Shown here: positions 25,884-38,307 of the stretch, piece by piece
Numbering within the stretch: the stretch's first letter is position 1
Layout: every line of letters begins with the position of its first letter
Assembly (NCBI GenBank): GCA_022496805.1
Contig: CM040094.1
Span: forward strand, 4,239,501-4,303,500
DNA length: 64,000 bases
DNA from: Pohlia nutans
Taxonomy: Eukaryota; Streptophyta; Bryopsida; Bryales; Mniaceae
Direction: 5' to 3'
Notes under the pieces: generated by a model
The model's input: only the letters and a program-made list of their open reading frames with translations
What the model was told of the DNA's origin: nothing
The model's database searches: none
Made by a program: the position numbers and the translations under genes

Positions 25884-27100
25884 TTAAATGGCAAAGGCCT
25901 CCTCGGCTCTCCTCTTTCTCCTGACCTCTTCAATCCTCTTCACTCCAATTGCATGCCATCTTTTATAATCAGCCCTAGTTAGAGCTAGTTCAGCCTGCTT
26001 CTGCAAATCTAGTTTCTGTGGGTGCAGAATTACTTGCGTTGATTTGGTGTTGACGGAGTAGTGACTCGGGGTTCCTACAGGGCTTTTATAGGAATTGCTT
26101 TCATTTATGGGGACTTTCTCCTGTTCTATAGTTAGCGCTTCTACTTGGAGATGAGAGAAGAGGAAAGTTTCTTTCTCATGTTGGGATAAGAAGGAAATCA
26201 AGAACTTTATGTCTTTGGATGCAATAGGAGGGGTTTCATGCACTAATGCTATATTAGGTCTATTATGATTGGGTACAAGCTGAGGTTTAGGCACAACAAA
26301 GTTTACATCTGCTGTCTTTGGCACTACAGGGTCTACCACTGCAACTTTTGGGATTACCAAATCTACATTTGCAGTATTGGGCACAACAGCCTCAACTCGT
26401 GGAATTACCGAGTCTACAACTACAGCTGTTGGCACAACAATCTCAGCTCGTGGTTCCTCTGCCACTACAAGGTCTGATATACCCAAATCTGCGACTACGT
26501 TGTCGACTTCTACAAGATCGGCTACTACAGGATGTGGAATACCAAGATCCGACACAACTGCGTCTCTGTCAACCACAATGTTCATTTCTACGTTTTTGGG
26601 CACTACATAGTCAGGAACTAAGCAACATTTTGCTAAATTGGTGCGTACGGGGCGTCCACAAACAAGACTTGGACTCTTAGGAACTACATCACTGAACAAA
26701 GACACCCTTATTGCGTGCACACTAGGCGAGTTGAAAGGGAACGAGGGGAGGGGCTGATCTGCATGCAATTGACGTGGAGAGACATACACATTTATGTGTA
26801 CATTGCTAGAGGGAGAAGGAGGGGGAGTACCAAATGTGTGCAGTTGAGCTGCTTGAGGATTTGTGGTGACAAGCGGCCTGCCATTCTTCTCGGCGCTCCT
26901 CGCAGCTTTGAAGACCCCCGCCATAGCCAAAACCTCGCCTAATACCTCTTTCAGAGCTGCGCAATCTTTAAGCCCTTTGTGCTTTCGCCCTGTCTCCCGC
27001 TGTTTTGACGTACCACGCCGCCTTGATTTTTTTGAGGGTTCTGGGTCAACAACGTCCTCCAACGCCTGCTTCTTTGAGGGAGAGGGAGTATCCACCCCTT
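25884..27100 (-). CDS. Unknown ~400-residue coding exon with Val/Pro repeat region
   Basis: The frame is open from about 27,100 to a stop at 25,884. The first in-frame start-like codon is GTG (27,095) and a TAG lies just upstream, so this is more likely an internal exon or a 5'-truncated gene than a complete ORF. In order it has a basic N-terminus with nuclear-localisation-like KKSRRRGTSKQRETGRKHKG, then about 150 residues of degenerate repeats such as VVPKTADVNFVVPK and VIPKVAVVDPVVPK, and a charged C-terminus DYKRWHAIGVKRIEEVRRKR. It sits at the edge of the insertion that splits the tandem array, so it may be a transposon-encoded accessory protein or a captured host fragment. Function unknown. 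Confidence 0.4.
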
Positions 27101-27103
27101 GCT

Positions 27104-27730
27104 AACCAGTGGGTGTCTAAAATGATGTCTTTTATAACACATCAAATATCCACATTAACAATCACCATAACACCAACTTAGAGACATATTCATATTGGAT
27201 GTTCAAAAAGGCGTCCAAGAAAATATATACATTTAAATTGATATCCACAATGGCCTTCAAATGGATGTTTGCGTAGTGGCGTGTGCATGCTTAGTAAGAC
27301 GAGTGGGAGTCCAAGATGATGTCTTTTATGATATGTCGATCATCTTCATAAACGTCGACATTAACACTATGTTCCGACAACCATGTGCACAGAACGTTAC
27401 TGTTCACATGACCAAATTTGTCGCGGCATCTCCCATATCTTCTGCAACGCAAAGGACAACAAGACAAAGGTGCATAGTAGCAATATTCAATGTTGGCAAC
27501 GACGTCCAAATGGATCTTGCCGAATCAAATATAGAATCGACTATGATATTGGGTCCGCCTGCAAAAACGTCAAATCAAACATATTGTGTGTTTAAAAAAA
27601 CGTCCATGTCATTATGTCAACTCGGCAGAGGCCACGCGAAAGCATGCTATCAATATAAACGTCTAAGCGAATACCACACCGAGGATGTCTTACAAAACTC
27701 ATCCACATCACAAGGGATGTCCAACTAAAC
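27104..27730. repeat. Tandem array of ~200-bp monomers, right part
   Basis: The array resumes with GTGTCTAAAATGATGTCTTT, TATAACACATCAAATATCC, GGATGTTCAAAAAGGCGTCC and GTGCATGCTTAGTAAGACGAG. At least two further monomers follow and become degenerate after about 27.5 kb. Confidence 0.6.
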
Positions 27731-28130
27731 ACTTTCCTGATTCAAAAACTGCCCTAAAATTTGCTTAAGGGGCATGCCAACTCATCTTTTTTGGTGGGTC
27801 TACGTTGGATTTTGGTGCTGCCATGTCAGATTTTGGTGGGACCACGTCATCTGACAGATCACCATGGGACCAGATGAAAAACATTCCCACGTGGCACTGC
27901 TTGTTCTTGTGCCGCTGATGTGGACTCGACGTGGCATTCACATTGCACATTTTTTAGGCCTCCCAAACCCATGTCCAAACAAGCATGTTAATAAAAATGT
28001 CTGCATGTTTTTTTTAAAATTCTAGCATGTTTTTGCATGGCTTGTATGTTTCCAAAAATTTGGATGTCTCGAAAAACACACGAATGTTAAAAAGAACGCA
28101 AAAAAACACATTGTCAAGTCCGTCAAGAAA

Positions 28131-28150
28131 AACACGGGTTTCTTATAGTG
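28131..28150. repeat. CACTA-type right terminus
   Basis: AACACGGGTTTCTTATAGTG is the inverse of CACTATAAGAAACCCGTG, a textbook plant CACTA end facing left. Its left partner was not identified with certainty. Confidence 0.55.
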
Positions 28151-29869
28151 ACAATTCATCTCATTACAGCTTGCCCCTCGACTTTGCTCGTATACATAGT
28201 ACATCGTCGCTACCACCATCACCAACAACACTAGGACCATCTTCAATTGCTCTCAAAAAAATATGGTAGTGAATTTGAAGACCCTGTGAATGTATACTTG
28301 TGAAGGTTGGTGACTGGCATAGAGTGGCGTGAAGCGCATGGGCTTGGCGTGGAGCGAGTAGAACACCTTGTCCAACTCAAAATAACCTTTAGTTTTTCAT
28401 TTTTGGACACAATTTGTCAAATTCAACATGCTTTAAGTATTTTAATTTGACTTTCACAACGGGTAGACAACCAGTTAAGTGAACTATGTAATATTTTTGG
28501 ATATTATTGCATAACTTGGCTCAATTTTGTAATTTGCGGCATCCTCTTTAATGAATACTTTTTCTTTTTGACTCTCTTCTCCAATAATTTCCGATATTTT
28601 TCAACTTCTATTTCTTTATTTAATTTTTGCCGACCTTGACGGCCCGGTACGGTAGTGTCCATGGGTAAAATAAAAATAATAAATTATTGAATATTTTAAA
28701 TGATAAAAAATTCAAGTAAACCTCCTAGATGTAGTGTTCTAACCAAAAATGGCAATTTTATAATAAACATGGCCATGCCACCTTATGTCACTCTCATCGC
28801 CTCAAAAGAACATGGCACTTAATAAAATTGGAATGACAAATGCCAGATTCCTATGTATTGTAAAGACACTATTCTTCTTCACCTTTGAATGAACTATGGT
28901 AAAAGACATCAATTCTCACTGGATATTATAATTTAGACCATTTAGTGTAGTGGATAAAGGATAAAAAAACCAATAAAATTGCAAGATCCTTCTAACAACT
29001 AAACAAATCTATCACCCTAGAAGTTTAACTTAGTAGGAAAATGGTTGATAATTGAGAGGATGTGGCTCCTCCCTCTTCCTCTCCCATCTTTCTAAAGTAC
29101 ACTAATTCCATTCACCAAGCCATGTCCCATTACGGCCGTTATGGCTCCCATTAAGGTAGAACGTCTTGAAATGGGTAACTAAAGCTTTCTAGCCTATATA
29201 CGGTAGAAGTAGAAGTTGAACAAAAATAAAATTCTTCATAGGAAAATAGAAATCATGAAAAATGAAAATTTTCCATAATTTTATTCTAAAAGAAGGAATT
29301 TCTACAAATTTCAAAGCAAAAAGTTAGTCATCATCCAAAACCGTTAAAAAAGCCCGTATCCCAAATCTATGAGCATATGATTCCACAAACCGGCCCAAAT
29401 TTTACTAATGTGATTGATTGTCACACAAATGGCATTGAGTTTGGTTGTTAACCATTATAAATCAATCTACGCATTGATTTGGGAGTATTAACCCATAAAA
29501 GATATACCAAACCACTCAAACTTATTTTCTCAATTTTCAAAAAACTTTGGTTATAAATCGCTAATAATGGAGAAATGTTTTCATGAAATTTTTCCAAGCA
29601 TTGTTCACGACAAAAATAGTATCTCTACATTTTTTAAATGTAAATTAGGACACTTCTATATTTTGGGATTAAAGCCAAAAAATACTCTTTTCATTCTAAA
29701 TTAGGAAATGTCATTTAAGACTTTTAGGACATTCTACCTTAGAACAGACTTACATGCAAACCCGATGGACAAAAAATGTACTAAAGACAAGAGTGAGTTC
29801 AACCGATCATTGGTAAACACGAACATAGGTTTTGAACAATGTCTTTCTTGTGATTTTGAACAATGTCTT
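28151..29869. other. AT-rich intergenic, nothing recognised
   Basis: There are only short frames without domains. Confidence 0.4.
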
Positions 29870-30360
29870 TCCATCATACACTTTTTGCAGCGTGGATTTT
29901 TTTTATGGAAAGTTAGCTTCGTGCATGTGTGATCCAATCAAAAAGGGGATGATTTGTGAAATTTTTATGCCTCATTTCATGTTGTAGTGTTCCATCCAAA
30001 ATTTCCAAGATTTTAGTCTAAAAGTGCTCTTGAAAAAGTCAAGCACTAAAAACAAGCAACCAAAAAATCTCCAAAAATCACTACACTTAGATTATTGTAT
30101 TTCAACCCATCCCAAGAAATATCATTATTAAATTGCCAATATCTTATTCATATTCATATTACAAAAGAACTCTAAATATTAAGTTTAAAAATTTATATAC
30201 AAATATTGGTGATAGCAATCACAAATCTAACCGTATAGATAGAATCTAAAATTCATAATGTAAAGTTTTTATTCATTCATCAAGTTGAAAATATCCCTCT
30301 TAATTGCATTTTATAATGTATCTGCTAAATTTGAAAATGGTAAGAACATTTAGGGGTTAA
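29870..30360. mobile_element. TTAA-type MITE, subfamily C, left-truncated copy
   Basis: It is collinear with the 3' two-thirds of the 13.74-14.56 kb element and ends TAAGAACATTTAGGGGTTAA. No left terminus is present. Confidence 0.65.
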
Positions 30361-32264
30361 GGTAGAAGTACTTAATTTAAACTATCTAAACTACTTTTTG
30401 GACCATCAATTAATAGGGAAATAATTTTTTATGTTCGAAGTTAGTTTTCAAGAAGAACGCTGTTTTTTTTTCAATTTTTTTCCAATATTGAAATTAGTAC
30501 AATTTTTGAAGTGGAAAGTAATTGGTGCCCTACTTTGATCAATAGGCTCCCCTATGTCCAACTATGTGGTACTAATTTCCACTCATGACAATACCCAAAA
30601 CTAATCACTAATATCCTCTCAAGGACTCTCAATGCTTGACTATCATTGGTAAATTGCATCCTGGTGAATAGTACAATTTATCAATTTTGGGTCAAGCGAT
30701 GAACAGTTGTGTTAGAAGCCTAATGATCAATTTTGGCCCAGGTTCTTTTTTTTTGTTTTTTGGATCATCTAACTATATGCTACAAACTTCACACGCGAGT
30801 AAACGAGGCGGCTTTTGATCCCTCCTCTTTTACATTTTTAATTTGAAAAAATTAGTCTATTTTTTCACATCCTATTGGCCTTTCACAAGACCCTTCATAC
30901 ATCCTATATTTTTCATCTAACATCTTGGCCTTTTCATCTATCACGTGTCGCTCTCGAAGTCCCACCTTGGCTTGCAACCGATGCAATTCACCTAGTTAGA
31001 TGAGGTGGCATTTTTCTCATTATGTTCCCATTTGCTGATTCTCCCAGTGGATTAGTGTAGTAAACTGGCTATGAAAAGCCTGAAAAAAATCAAAACTTTT
31101 GGGGAGCTGATCACTTTAAGGTTCTTCTACACTATATGTTCTCACAGTTTTGACATTGGGGTTTGTGCATGGCAATATTTGCCTATTCAAACTGTCCACT
31201 TTGCTCTGCTATCTATCCATTACGCAATTGTTACCTCACCGTACTGAGCTGCAATTAGCAAGGTGGTAATGACCCAGCGGAGGCAACGGACCCAATTGAA
31301 CCCCTGGGGAGGGACCATGTCACGTCAGCCCCGCAATTTCTGGTGGCTTCTTCGACCTGTAAAGACCATCTTGTGTCACTTTTGGGGACCACCACCTCTC
31401 CAAATTCCACAAAACTCCAAACACAGCCAATTCATAAGCTTGCCTAAGTTAATGAGCATGATGGTAGGTATGCTCACTCCAGAGTGGAAGTGCAGCCATA
31501 GCCTACCCTGCTACAGTAACTTAACTACCACGTAACAAAACAATATTCAGTAAGTTCATCGATAATTTACCAATTGCCCTTTTCTTTATTGCACGTCTTC
31601 TTCTGCTCCTTGCGTTCGTAGCTTTCAATCCCCCTTCCCATCTGCTTGAGACAGCTTCGACGTCAGTTGTTCGCATCCTCCAAGACGCAATGGCGGTACT
31701 GGGAATTCCTACTCCTTCCAAGCACTCTAATAATATTACAAAATTTCTCATGAAGAAGCTGATCTAAACCTGCAGTTTTCAATTCGATCCAAGCACGACA
31801 AGGATTTCCTACACCGCCGTCTACTGTACATCAAGGCTCTCATATCAAACAGTGGAAATGCTTGGAATAGAATAAAAACTAATCTGGAAGGCACCACTGG
31901 CTTGGAAGATATGTACAAAGATATAACTTATCAGGAAACAACTTCTCCTTCCAAGTAGTATGCTTTGGAAGATGAGTCAAATAGAAAATCACAAGATGAT
32001 AGACCTTGCTGTACACAAGGAAGCAACAGAAAGTTGCTGTAAAACACATGGTAAGTGCTTGATAAGGAAAAACATGAGGACTCCTGCCCTCGTTCTTCAC
32101 TTAAGAAGACTGACAGTCAGGGCTGGTGATGATCTCCACGGCTCCTGCTGCTGCTACCATCAAATGACTTCCCACCTCCGGAAACTGGAGTGAGAGGGAT
32201 GAAACTCAACTCAATTCGTTCTCACCGCAGCAAGATGATTTTTAGTCTCCACATATATCCACAA
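30361..32264. other. Intergenic / CPSF30 3' flank
   Basis: No gene is recognised. The stretch nearest 32,264 is expected to hold the 3' UTR and poly(A) site of the minus-strand CPSF30 gene. Confidence 0.4.
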
Positions 32265-35200
32265 TTAGAAGTTGGCTTCGTCAGGATCACCAGAATTCAC
32301 TTCCCATTGACTGGTTGCAGGGTCCCACCTCGGATCACCAGACTCCCCACCTTCCATATCTTTCCGCCTTTTCTTCGCCTGCCCGTGTCTTGATCTTCTC
32401 GGGGCTTCGTCCTCACTTTCGCTTTCCTCCTCGTCTACATAGCTTGTAGAGCCACCAACATCAGCCAACTGTTGCCTTTGCCCTGCATCGGGATTGTATT
32501 GATTCGAGTGAGACAATGACCAATGAAAGTGGTCAATCGACACTAACAAAATAACCTCACTTCCAAACTTCGAAGAAAAGATACGATCTAATATCTGTCG
32601 AGCAAACTAACTATAAGAAAAAGGACTAAAAGCAACCCTCGAGAAAGAAACACCCAAGCATACAAAAAAAGTTCTAAATACAGTGGGGAAAGGAATCCTG
32701 ACCTGCATCAGCCTGTGAGCTTTCTTCATTAGCAGAGGCAGAGGGATTTGAACGGCCTTTATTGCCCCCTGATCCTGATTTGCCACCTGATCCACCCCGT
32801 CTCCTTTTTGGCTGCTGTTCTCCAGGACCACGAGCTCCTCTTCCAGGGAAGGGAGGGCGGAAAGGCATGTTCATTGCCCGTGGAGGTCCACGACCCCCCA
32901 TCGGACCAGGACCTGGGCCGCCCGGACCATTCAAGAAGGGTGGACGACCCTCTGGACCCATCATTGGTCCTGCCCCGTGAGGAGGTCCCATCATGCCTGG
33001 TCCATTTGGTCCCATCATGTGAGGAGGTGGTCTACCTGGGAAACCCATGGGTCCAGGGCCATCCATATGGCCAAAGTTCAGGAAGTCTGGACCTGCAAAT
33101 CACGAATTCGTAAGCATAAAAACTAATCAATGAGAACTTCAACATTTACAAAGACGAGGAGACTGAAGAAAACTCACAATAGCAAAACTGCACATGAAAA
33201 TCAAAAGTCCTATTAATTGTGTACAAACGTAGGGACCCATCCTGGTTGCAGAGCTGTCACGAACATGGTTCAAACCTTGTCACTAAACCCTGCCACCTTG
33301 CTCAATAACCCAAAGAAAAGAAAAACCACAATTTTGTTTATCCAGATACGTAAAACTAAGGTAAAACTTTAGGTCCTTCTGAATTAATAACCAATGTGAT
33401 ATTGAAGACCAAATGGAGTTGAATTTGGGCACGGTTCTTTACGAGAAACCTTACACGATCGAACTAAGAGTAAAGATGAGAAAACACTAACCTGCAAAAT
33501 TAGGCCCTGGTCCACCAGGATGCCCAAATGGGAAACCTCGACCAGGTCCTGGAGGACCTCCGAAAGGGTCACCAGGTCCCATGAATCCATCCCCAGGTCC
33601 CATGAACCCAGCCCCAGGTCCCATGAACCCATCTCCAGGGCCCATGAACCCATCTCCAGGGCCCATGAATCCTTCTCCTGGACCCATGAACCCCTCTCCA
33701 GGGCCCATAAATCCTTCTCCAGGACCCATCCCAAATCTATCAAAACCCATCCCAAAACCCTCGCCCCCCATTTCTGGATGGAAAGGCATACCTCTTCCTC
33801 CAGGACCATTCATCATTCCTCTTCCACCCCTACCCATACCGTCAAATCCAGGGCCCTGAGGACCCCACATTCCCCGTCCTCGTCCCATTCCAGGTCCTCG
33901 ACCACGACCACCAGGACCTACGATAACTGGAGACGTAGATTGACTGTTTGAATCATCATCTTCACTGTCATCATCCTCAAGGTCTTCATCCTCGTTATCC
34001 TCAAAAGGTATAATACCTGTTTCTTGCTCAGGCTCCAGAGACCCCCTTGCTCTCTCATCTTCTCGCTTCTCCGCTGACTCTTTTGCAAGTATCTGCATTG
34101 TTACTGACTACAATTAGCATCTCTTTCAACCAGAAATATTAATCAAACCAACCGCTTACATACGGAACACCACTTTGATGTTGGACACGAGCTGAGAGAA
34201 AGATAGGACGAATTTCAGATGTACAACAATTCAATTCTAATACCATTTATAATCTTCATTAATAAATTAATGATTATATAGTGCGTGCAAGTGTTCAGTA
34301 GATAAGGTAAGCCTTACCATGAGCTCACTGTCAGGTTCCTGATACAACAAATGCACCAGTTGCTCTCCTATACTTGGTTCCAGCTCTTGGCAATCTCTAC
34401 TGATCTGTAACCATACCAAGAAAACAAGAGAGCTCATCAAACACAAGTGTAAATGCAACGTGTACGGATATAGTGCATGGTATTTAAGCTCTTGTATAAA
34501 CATACCAAAACTGAACAAAACATGAACTTTAATGTACCTTCACAGGTAGATTATCATTGAGAGTGTTTCGCAAGTGCCGAGTCTTGTTGAACGAAAGCTC
34601 ACACAGCTGCATAAAGACCCCGACATAAACAGCAAATGATTAATCCACTGACAATCTCCAATGAAGCAAGTCTCCACAGTAATACAAAGAGTACAGCCTA
34701 GGAGTTGGGAAACATGTACTTAGACAAGTATACCGTGGAATCAGAAAACACTGCCAGAAATGCATTTCTCCTCTTTAAGAAGAAGAGCAAAAACAACTAC
34801 CAGAGCATGCTTTACATCAACAAAAATGACAGGTAAACTTTCCAATCGTCAAGGACGAGGCAGGTCTCGAACGTTTAAAGAATATCTATCACCACCTAGA
34901 CGATGTCATTTGGGACAACAATCATGCCTAAAATCACCACTGTTCAAACTTGGTGATGTTCTACTAGTGATAGTCCCTCCCTGAATTTCTCAGTTGTTGG
35001 GATAGCAAGTGCCCCTGTGGGATAGCAAGTGTCCTTAAGGCATCAAGACAGGAGTCCAGAGGGTCGAGCAATCACACCTCCCAATCAATGAAACTGGGAT
35101 CCTCCAATGTATGCTCCAAAGCTCTAGGATTCCTGCCTTGATGCCAGACATCACGACTGCAAGCATACATGCAATGAATCTCAGGTGCATTTTGAGTAGA

Positions 35201-37803
35201 TGGATGAGCTATCACAACGAGTCCATAGATGGAGAGGGACCTTGTAATTATCAGTGGATTGACCAGTACCAGGGGTAAGAGTAAATATCCTAAGTATATC
35301 AATCAAATCCTAAACAAAAAGCCAACCTTGAGCCACTTTAAGTGGAAATTGCGACCATAATGAGCAGTGCCGTGGGCGTACTTCCAGACCCCTCCACCCA
35401 CAACGCCTCCTATCTTGGACATCATCCGGGCACAACCCTGTAATGTAACAGTAGAAACAAGATGAATGATGGACTAAAAAAAATCTCAACCACTCTAGGC
35501 AAGATTTTCAAATTCACTGCGTGGAAAACAGGAAGGATTATGCACACAATCAATTGACTTATGCAGGCCATAATGATCACTATACAAGCAATTTCTTATT
35601 AAAAAAATTTAAATTTAAATTCAGTTTGGCATAATTTCAGTCTTGAAAGGACAATCTCACCTGAAAATGTCGAGTTTCGTTGACTGAAAATACCAGTACA
35701 ACATGTTCACATGTATCGAAGGCTTCGTTGAGTTTGCCCTCGTTATTGCGATGTGTGGCCCAGAGTCCCCGCTCCACTGATAGTTCCAAGTTTTCTTTAT
35801 TACTACTCTTTACGATAAAGTATCTGCAAAATTTAAAGACGAGACTTCTCAGTCTTTGATCTAAGCCGACAGCGTGCCTCAGAAAGGTAAAAAGGCACTT
35901 AATTGATACTGAATATGAGAATAAAATCTGCAGCTACTACGTACACCGCACATAAAAATGTGAAGACGTTGCTAAAAGACATTAATGCTGATTGCTGAAT
36001 GATCTGTATCTGAAGCACTTGTACATTCCAGACGTTATCTTTTCTGATCAGACTTATCTAGAACAGAACTTGTACATTCCAGACGTTTATATTTTCTGAT
36101 CAGTCTATTCTGTCACAGTTTTTCATCATACCTTCAAACGAATTTTTCCACATGATTTTGGTAGCCTTCCTGAGTATGTGTAAAACTAACGGATGTCTTT
36201 TCTTTTCATTTGGGTAGGTGTACTTGGTAAACATCCGGTTGCGTAGAGTGGAAACAGACATTCTTATCACTGTTTATAAGCCTCTTGCTATCAGGTAAAG
36301 ACCTTGAGGAAGCCTTTATATTCCTTGAACGGTAGTTTCTTAAGAGCCGTGGCAAATTGTTACGAAACTTCTAAAGATGGACAACACTAACCTCTCTGAA
36401 CTCGCTTCTAAATGGAAGGAGAAAGTAGACAGAAAACGAAGCTGCAAGGACCGAGTTAGACCCCAAACCCAGAGAGAGGCGCATAGATCTAATGCAGCTC
36501 ACCTACATAACCCATGCGGTATGGGTGCGGCGTTCGATGGAAAGGGAGCAGGATTTACAGGCCCGTTTGCCATCGCTTGCGCCGGAGGTAACTGAGGTGT
36601 CACTTGCAGTGCAGGAGGTCGAGCAGAACGAGGCGGTGGTACCTCCTCAGCGTTTGTGGCCCTGCCTCCCGTTTGACCACCCTCCACGTTTCGAGCAGAA
36701 GGATATTTGCCAAGATGCCCCGTCGTGGTTCCATTCGTATTCGGAGCATAGACCCGGTGCGAAATCTTTTGTAGGTTCTGATCCACGGATGGTGGAGGGC
36801 CGGGCAGTTTTTGGTGACGATATCGACAGTCAGGTCCATTTGGACAAAACCCTAACTTATACCTAATACACGAAACCGAACAACAATGAGTGAAATGCAC
36901 ATTCACTTCTTTCCTTCCAATTCAACAGTTCGTAACCAGAGATCACAATCACTTAACCCCTAAAAGACCAAGGATTCATGGTTTTAAATGACAAATTCAA
37001 TCAATAATAGTATGCAAAATATAGGACTACATTTATACCACCGAATTTAGTGAACAAAAAGAAGTCTACATAGGACCTACACAAAACTGCCAGAAGAAAT
37101 ATGAGGCCTGATTCGGGCTTCTTGGTCCTCTAGGGGTTAATGACACAGACAGGAAGCAGACTAGACTTTCATTCACACATTACTATAGAAACACTCACGA
37201 TGAGGAAAGTCTCCAGAACAAGTAAACACAAAACAACAGAGACCTCACAAAAGCCAACCTAAACTCACTTATGAAACTCAAAACCCTAACTACAAGTTTC
37301 GTGCTCTAATGCGACGAAGAAAAGAATCCTCACCACTCTAAAACAATCCCTAAGAAGAGAACGCACTCGAAAAACAGGATCATTTAGGGCTAGCCCGAAC
37401 CAGAGGAAGAAGAAAGGACTTACATATTACACTCTTTGATGTCTTCATTAGTGTGCTTGTAAATGCAATCCGGCTCCCGACACTCTCCGAACTTGGCAAA
37501 GAACCGACACACAGGCATCCGCGCCTTATCAAATTGGTGCAAGAACCCGCAGGCGTCCCCTTTCATGCACAGACCTCGCAACCAATGGCGACACACGGTT
37601 TGCCTGTAATTCTTTCGCGCTTGCTGGTTCTTCGGCGCAGCGAGCGACGACGGAGCTTGCACATTATTATTAACATTATTCACTGTCGCGGTGTGCGCCG
37701 GAGCGCCCCCAGCGGCTCCCCCCTGCGGAGGTCCTCCCGCCGCTACAGCCGCCTCCAAGCCTCCCTCGAAATCAAAACTCAAACCTCCGTCGGCGTCCTC
37801 CAT
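32265..37803 (-). CDS. CPSF30: CPSF30-L: cleavage and polyadenylation specificity factor 30-kDa subunit with YTH domain
   Basis: Nine exons join in phase to 792 residues: 37803-37424, 36862-36503, 35823-35661, 35437-35327, 34606-34538, 34404-34318, 34092-33492, 33092-32703, 32482-32265. The N-terminus MEDADGGLSFDFEGGL is the conserved plant CPSF30 start. Three CCCH fingers follow: CRHWLRGLCMKGDACGFLH; CRFFAKFGECREPDC with IYKH; and CNMYKLGFCPNGPDCRYRH, which spans intron 1. A YTH domain begins RYFIVKSSNKENLELS and contains RGLWATHRNNEGKLNEAF and GGGVWKYAHGTAHYGRNF, with tryptophans where the m6A-binding cage lies. The C-terminus has an acidic stretch, a Gly/Pro/Met-rich repeat region and a basic region. 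The family binds pre-mRNA poly(A) signals in the CPSF complex, and the plant long form reads m6A. The Arabidopsis long form is about 630 residues, so this one is longer, mostly through the GPG repeats. Exon 1 start choice rests on conservation. Confidence 0.95.
33575..33740 (-). repeat. 21-bp coding minisatellite in CPSF30
   Basis: About eight or nine head-to-tail 21-base units encode the heptad GFMGPGE/D/A within CPSF30 exon 7. Units differ at few positions (CCCATGAACCCATCTCCAGG versus CCCATGAATCCTTCTCCTGG on the plus strand), which is typical of slippage-prone coding repeats. Confidence 0.9.
35824..36502 (-). promoter_or_regulatory. CPSF30 intron 2: candidate site for the short zinc-finger-only isoform
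   Basis: If the donor at 36,502 is not used, translation runs from TGTAG into GTGA and stops at once, giving about 246 residues with the three CCCH fingers and no YTH domain. Plant CPSF30 is known to make such a short form by polyadenylation inside intron 2. No canonical AATAAA is seen on the minus strand here. Confidence 0.5.
36953..37140. mobile_element. TTAA-type MITE in CPSF30 intron 1, 188 bp
   Basis: The perfect-looking ends TTAACCCCTAAAAGACCAAG and CTTGGTCCTCTAGGGGTTAA lie wholly inside intron 1 (36,863-37,423). This is the cleanest short member of the family. Confidence 0.85.
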
Positions 37804-38307
37804 GATCGATGCCGCAATCAACCAGACATTCGCACCTCTGTTGCCAAGTGTTAGCTCTACGGTTTTTGATGAAGAAAAGCTGGTTGGAATGAGAAACTTG
37901 CGCTCTGTCTGAAAAGATAAAGAGAAGCGACGAATTGCTGTGAAAGCTGAGTTGTTTCCGAGGGTTAGCAGGTGCAAATCTCGACCGTTTTCGATGAAGA
38001 AAAGCTCGTTGGAAGACGAGGAAAACGGGAAGCGGCACAAGGTGTATACAAAGAATGCGAAGAAGTTTACGAAAACATAAACAAAAGTGGATTTCGTGTG
38101 CAGGTCGCGTTGTGAGTAGCGCCCACGGTTGCGCAAGCAGACACCGAAGGAGCGAAGCAGCGTCCTGGATGAATGAATAAGTGGAATTATCATCCGTTCG
38201 TGTTTCATGCGGCCTTCTCTCGGGGTTTCGTGTGAATAGTAACTTACGATTATCTTCGGTTCGAAGATGAACTCCGGGCCGGGTCCTCTAAGCACAACCA
38301 AAATGCC

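Larger units (their letters stand above)
22557..27103. mobile_element. 4.5-kb insertion within the tandem array, CACTA-like left end
   Basis: The array monomer stops at CTTAGCGAAAC and resumes after 27,103 with CAGTGGGTGTC, which is continuous with the monomer elsewhere. The insertion begins CACTACTAGAAATTGGGGG, a CACTA-type terminus, and AAC borders both sides as a possible 3-bp target duplication. The right end does not show the inverse terminus, so the right boundary may be truncated or rearranged. It carries the minus-strand coding segments at 23.8-27.1 kb. Confidence 0.5.

Noticed and set aside
25884..27095. 403-residue ORF as a complete protein
   Set aside because: Its first codon is GTG, a stop lies just upstream and the junction with the tandem array is adjacent; it is more likely an exon or truncated piece.
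33245..33290. GGTTCAAACC as a tRNA T-arm
   Set aside because: There is no acceptor stem, D-arm or anticodon arm around it, and it lies in a CPSF30 intron.
33520..33951. Plus-strand Pro/Ser-rich ORFs opposite CPSF30 exon 7
   Set aside because: They are the antisense shadow of the GPG-repeat coding region.
37420..38301. 293-residue ORF as the true CPSF30 N-terminus
   Set aside because: It starts at TTG, and plant CPSF30 proteins start at MEDADG; the upstream part is treated as leader, though its openness is reported as a finding.
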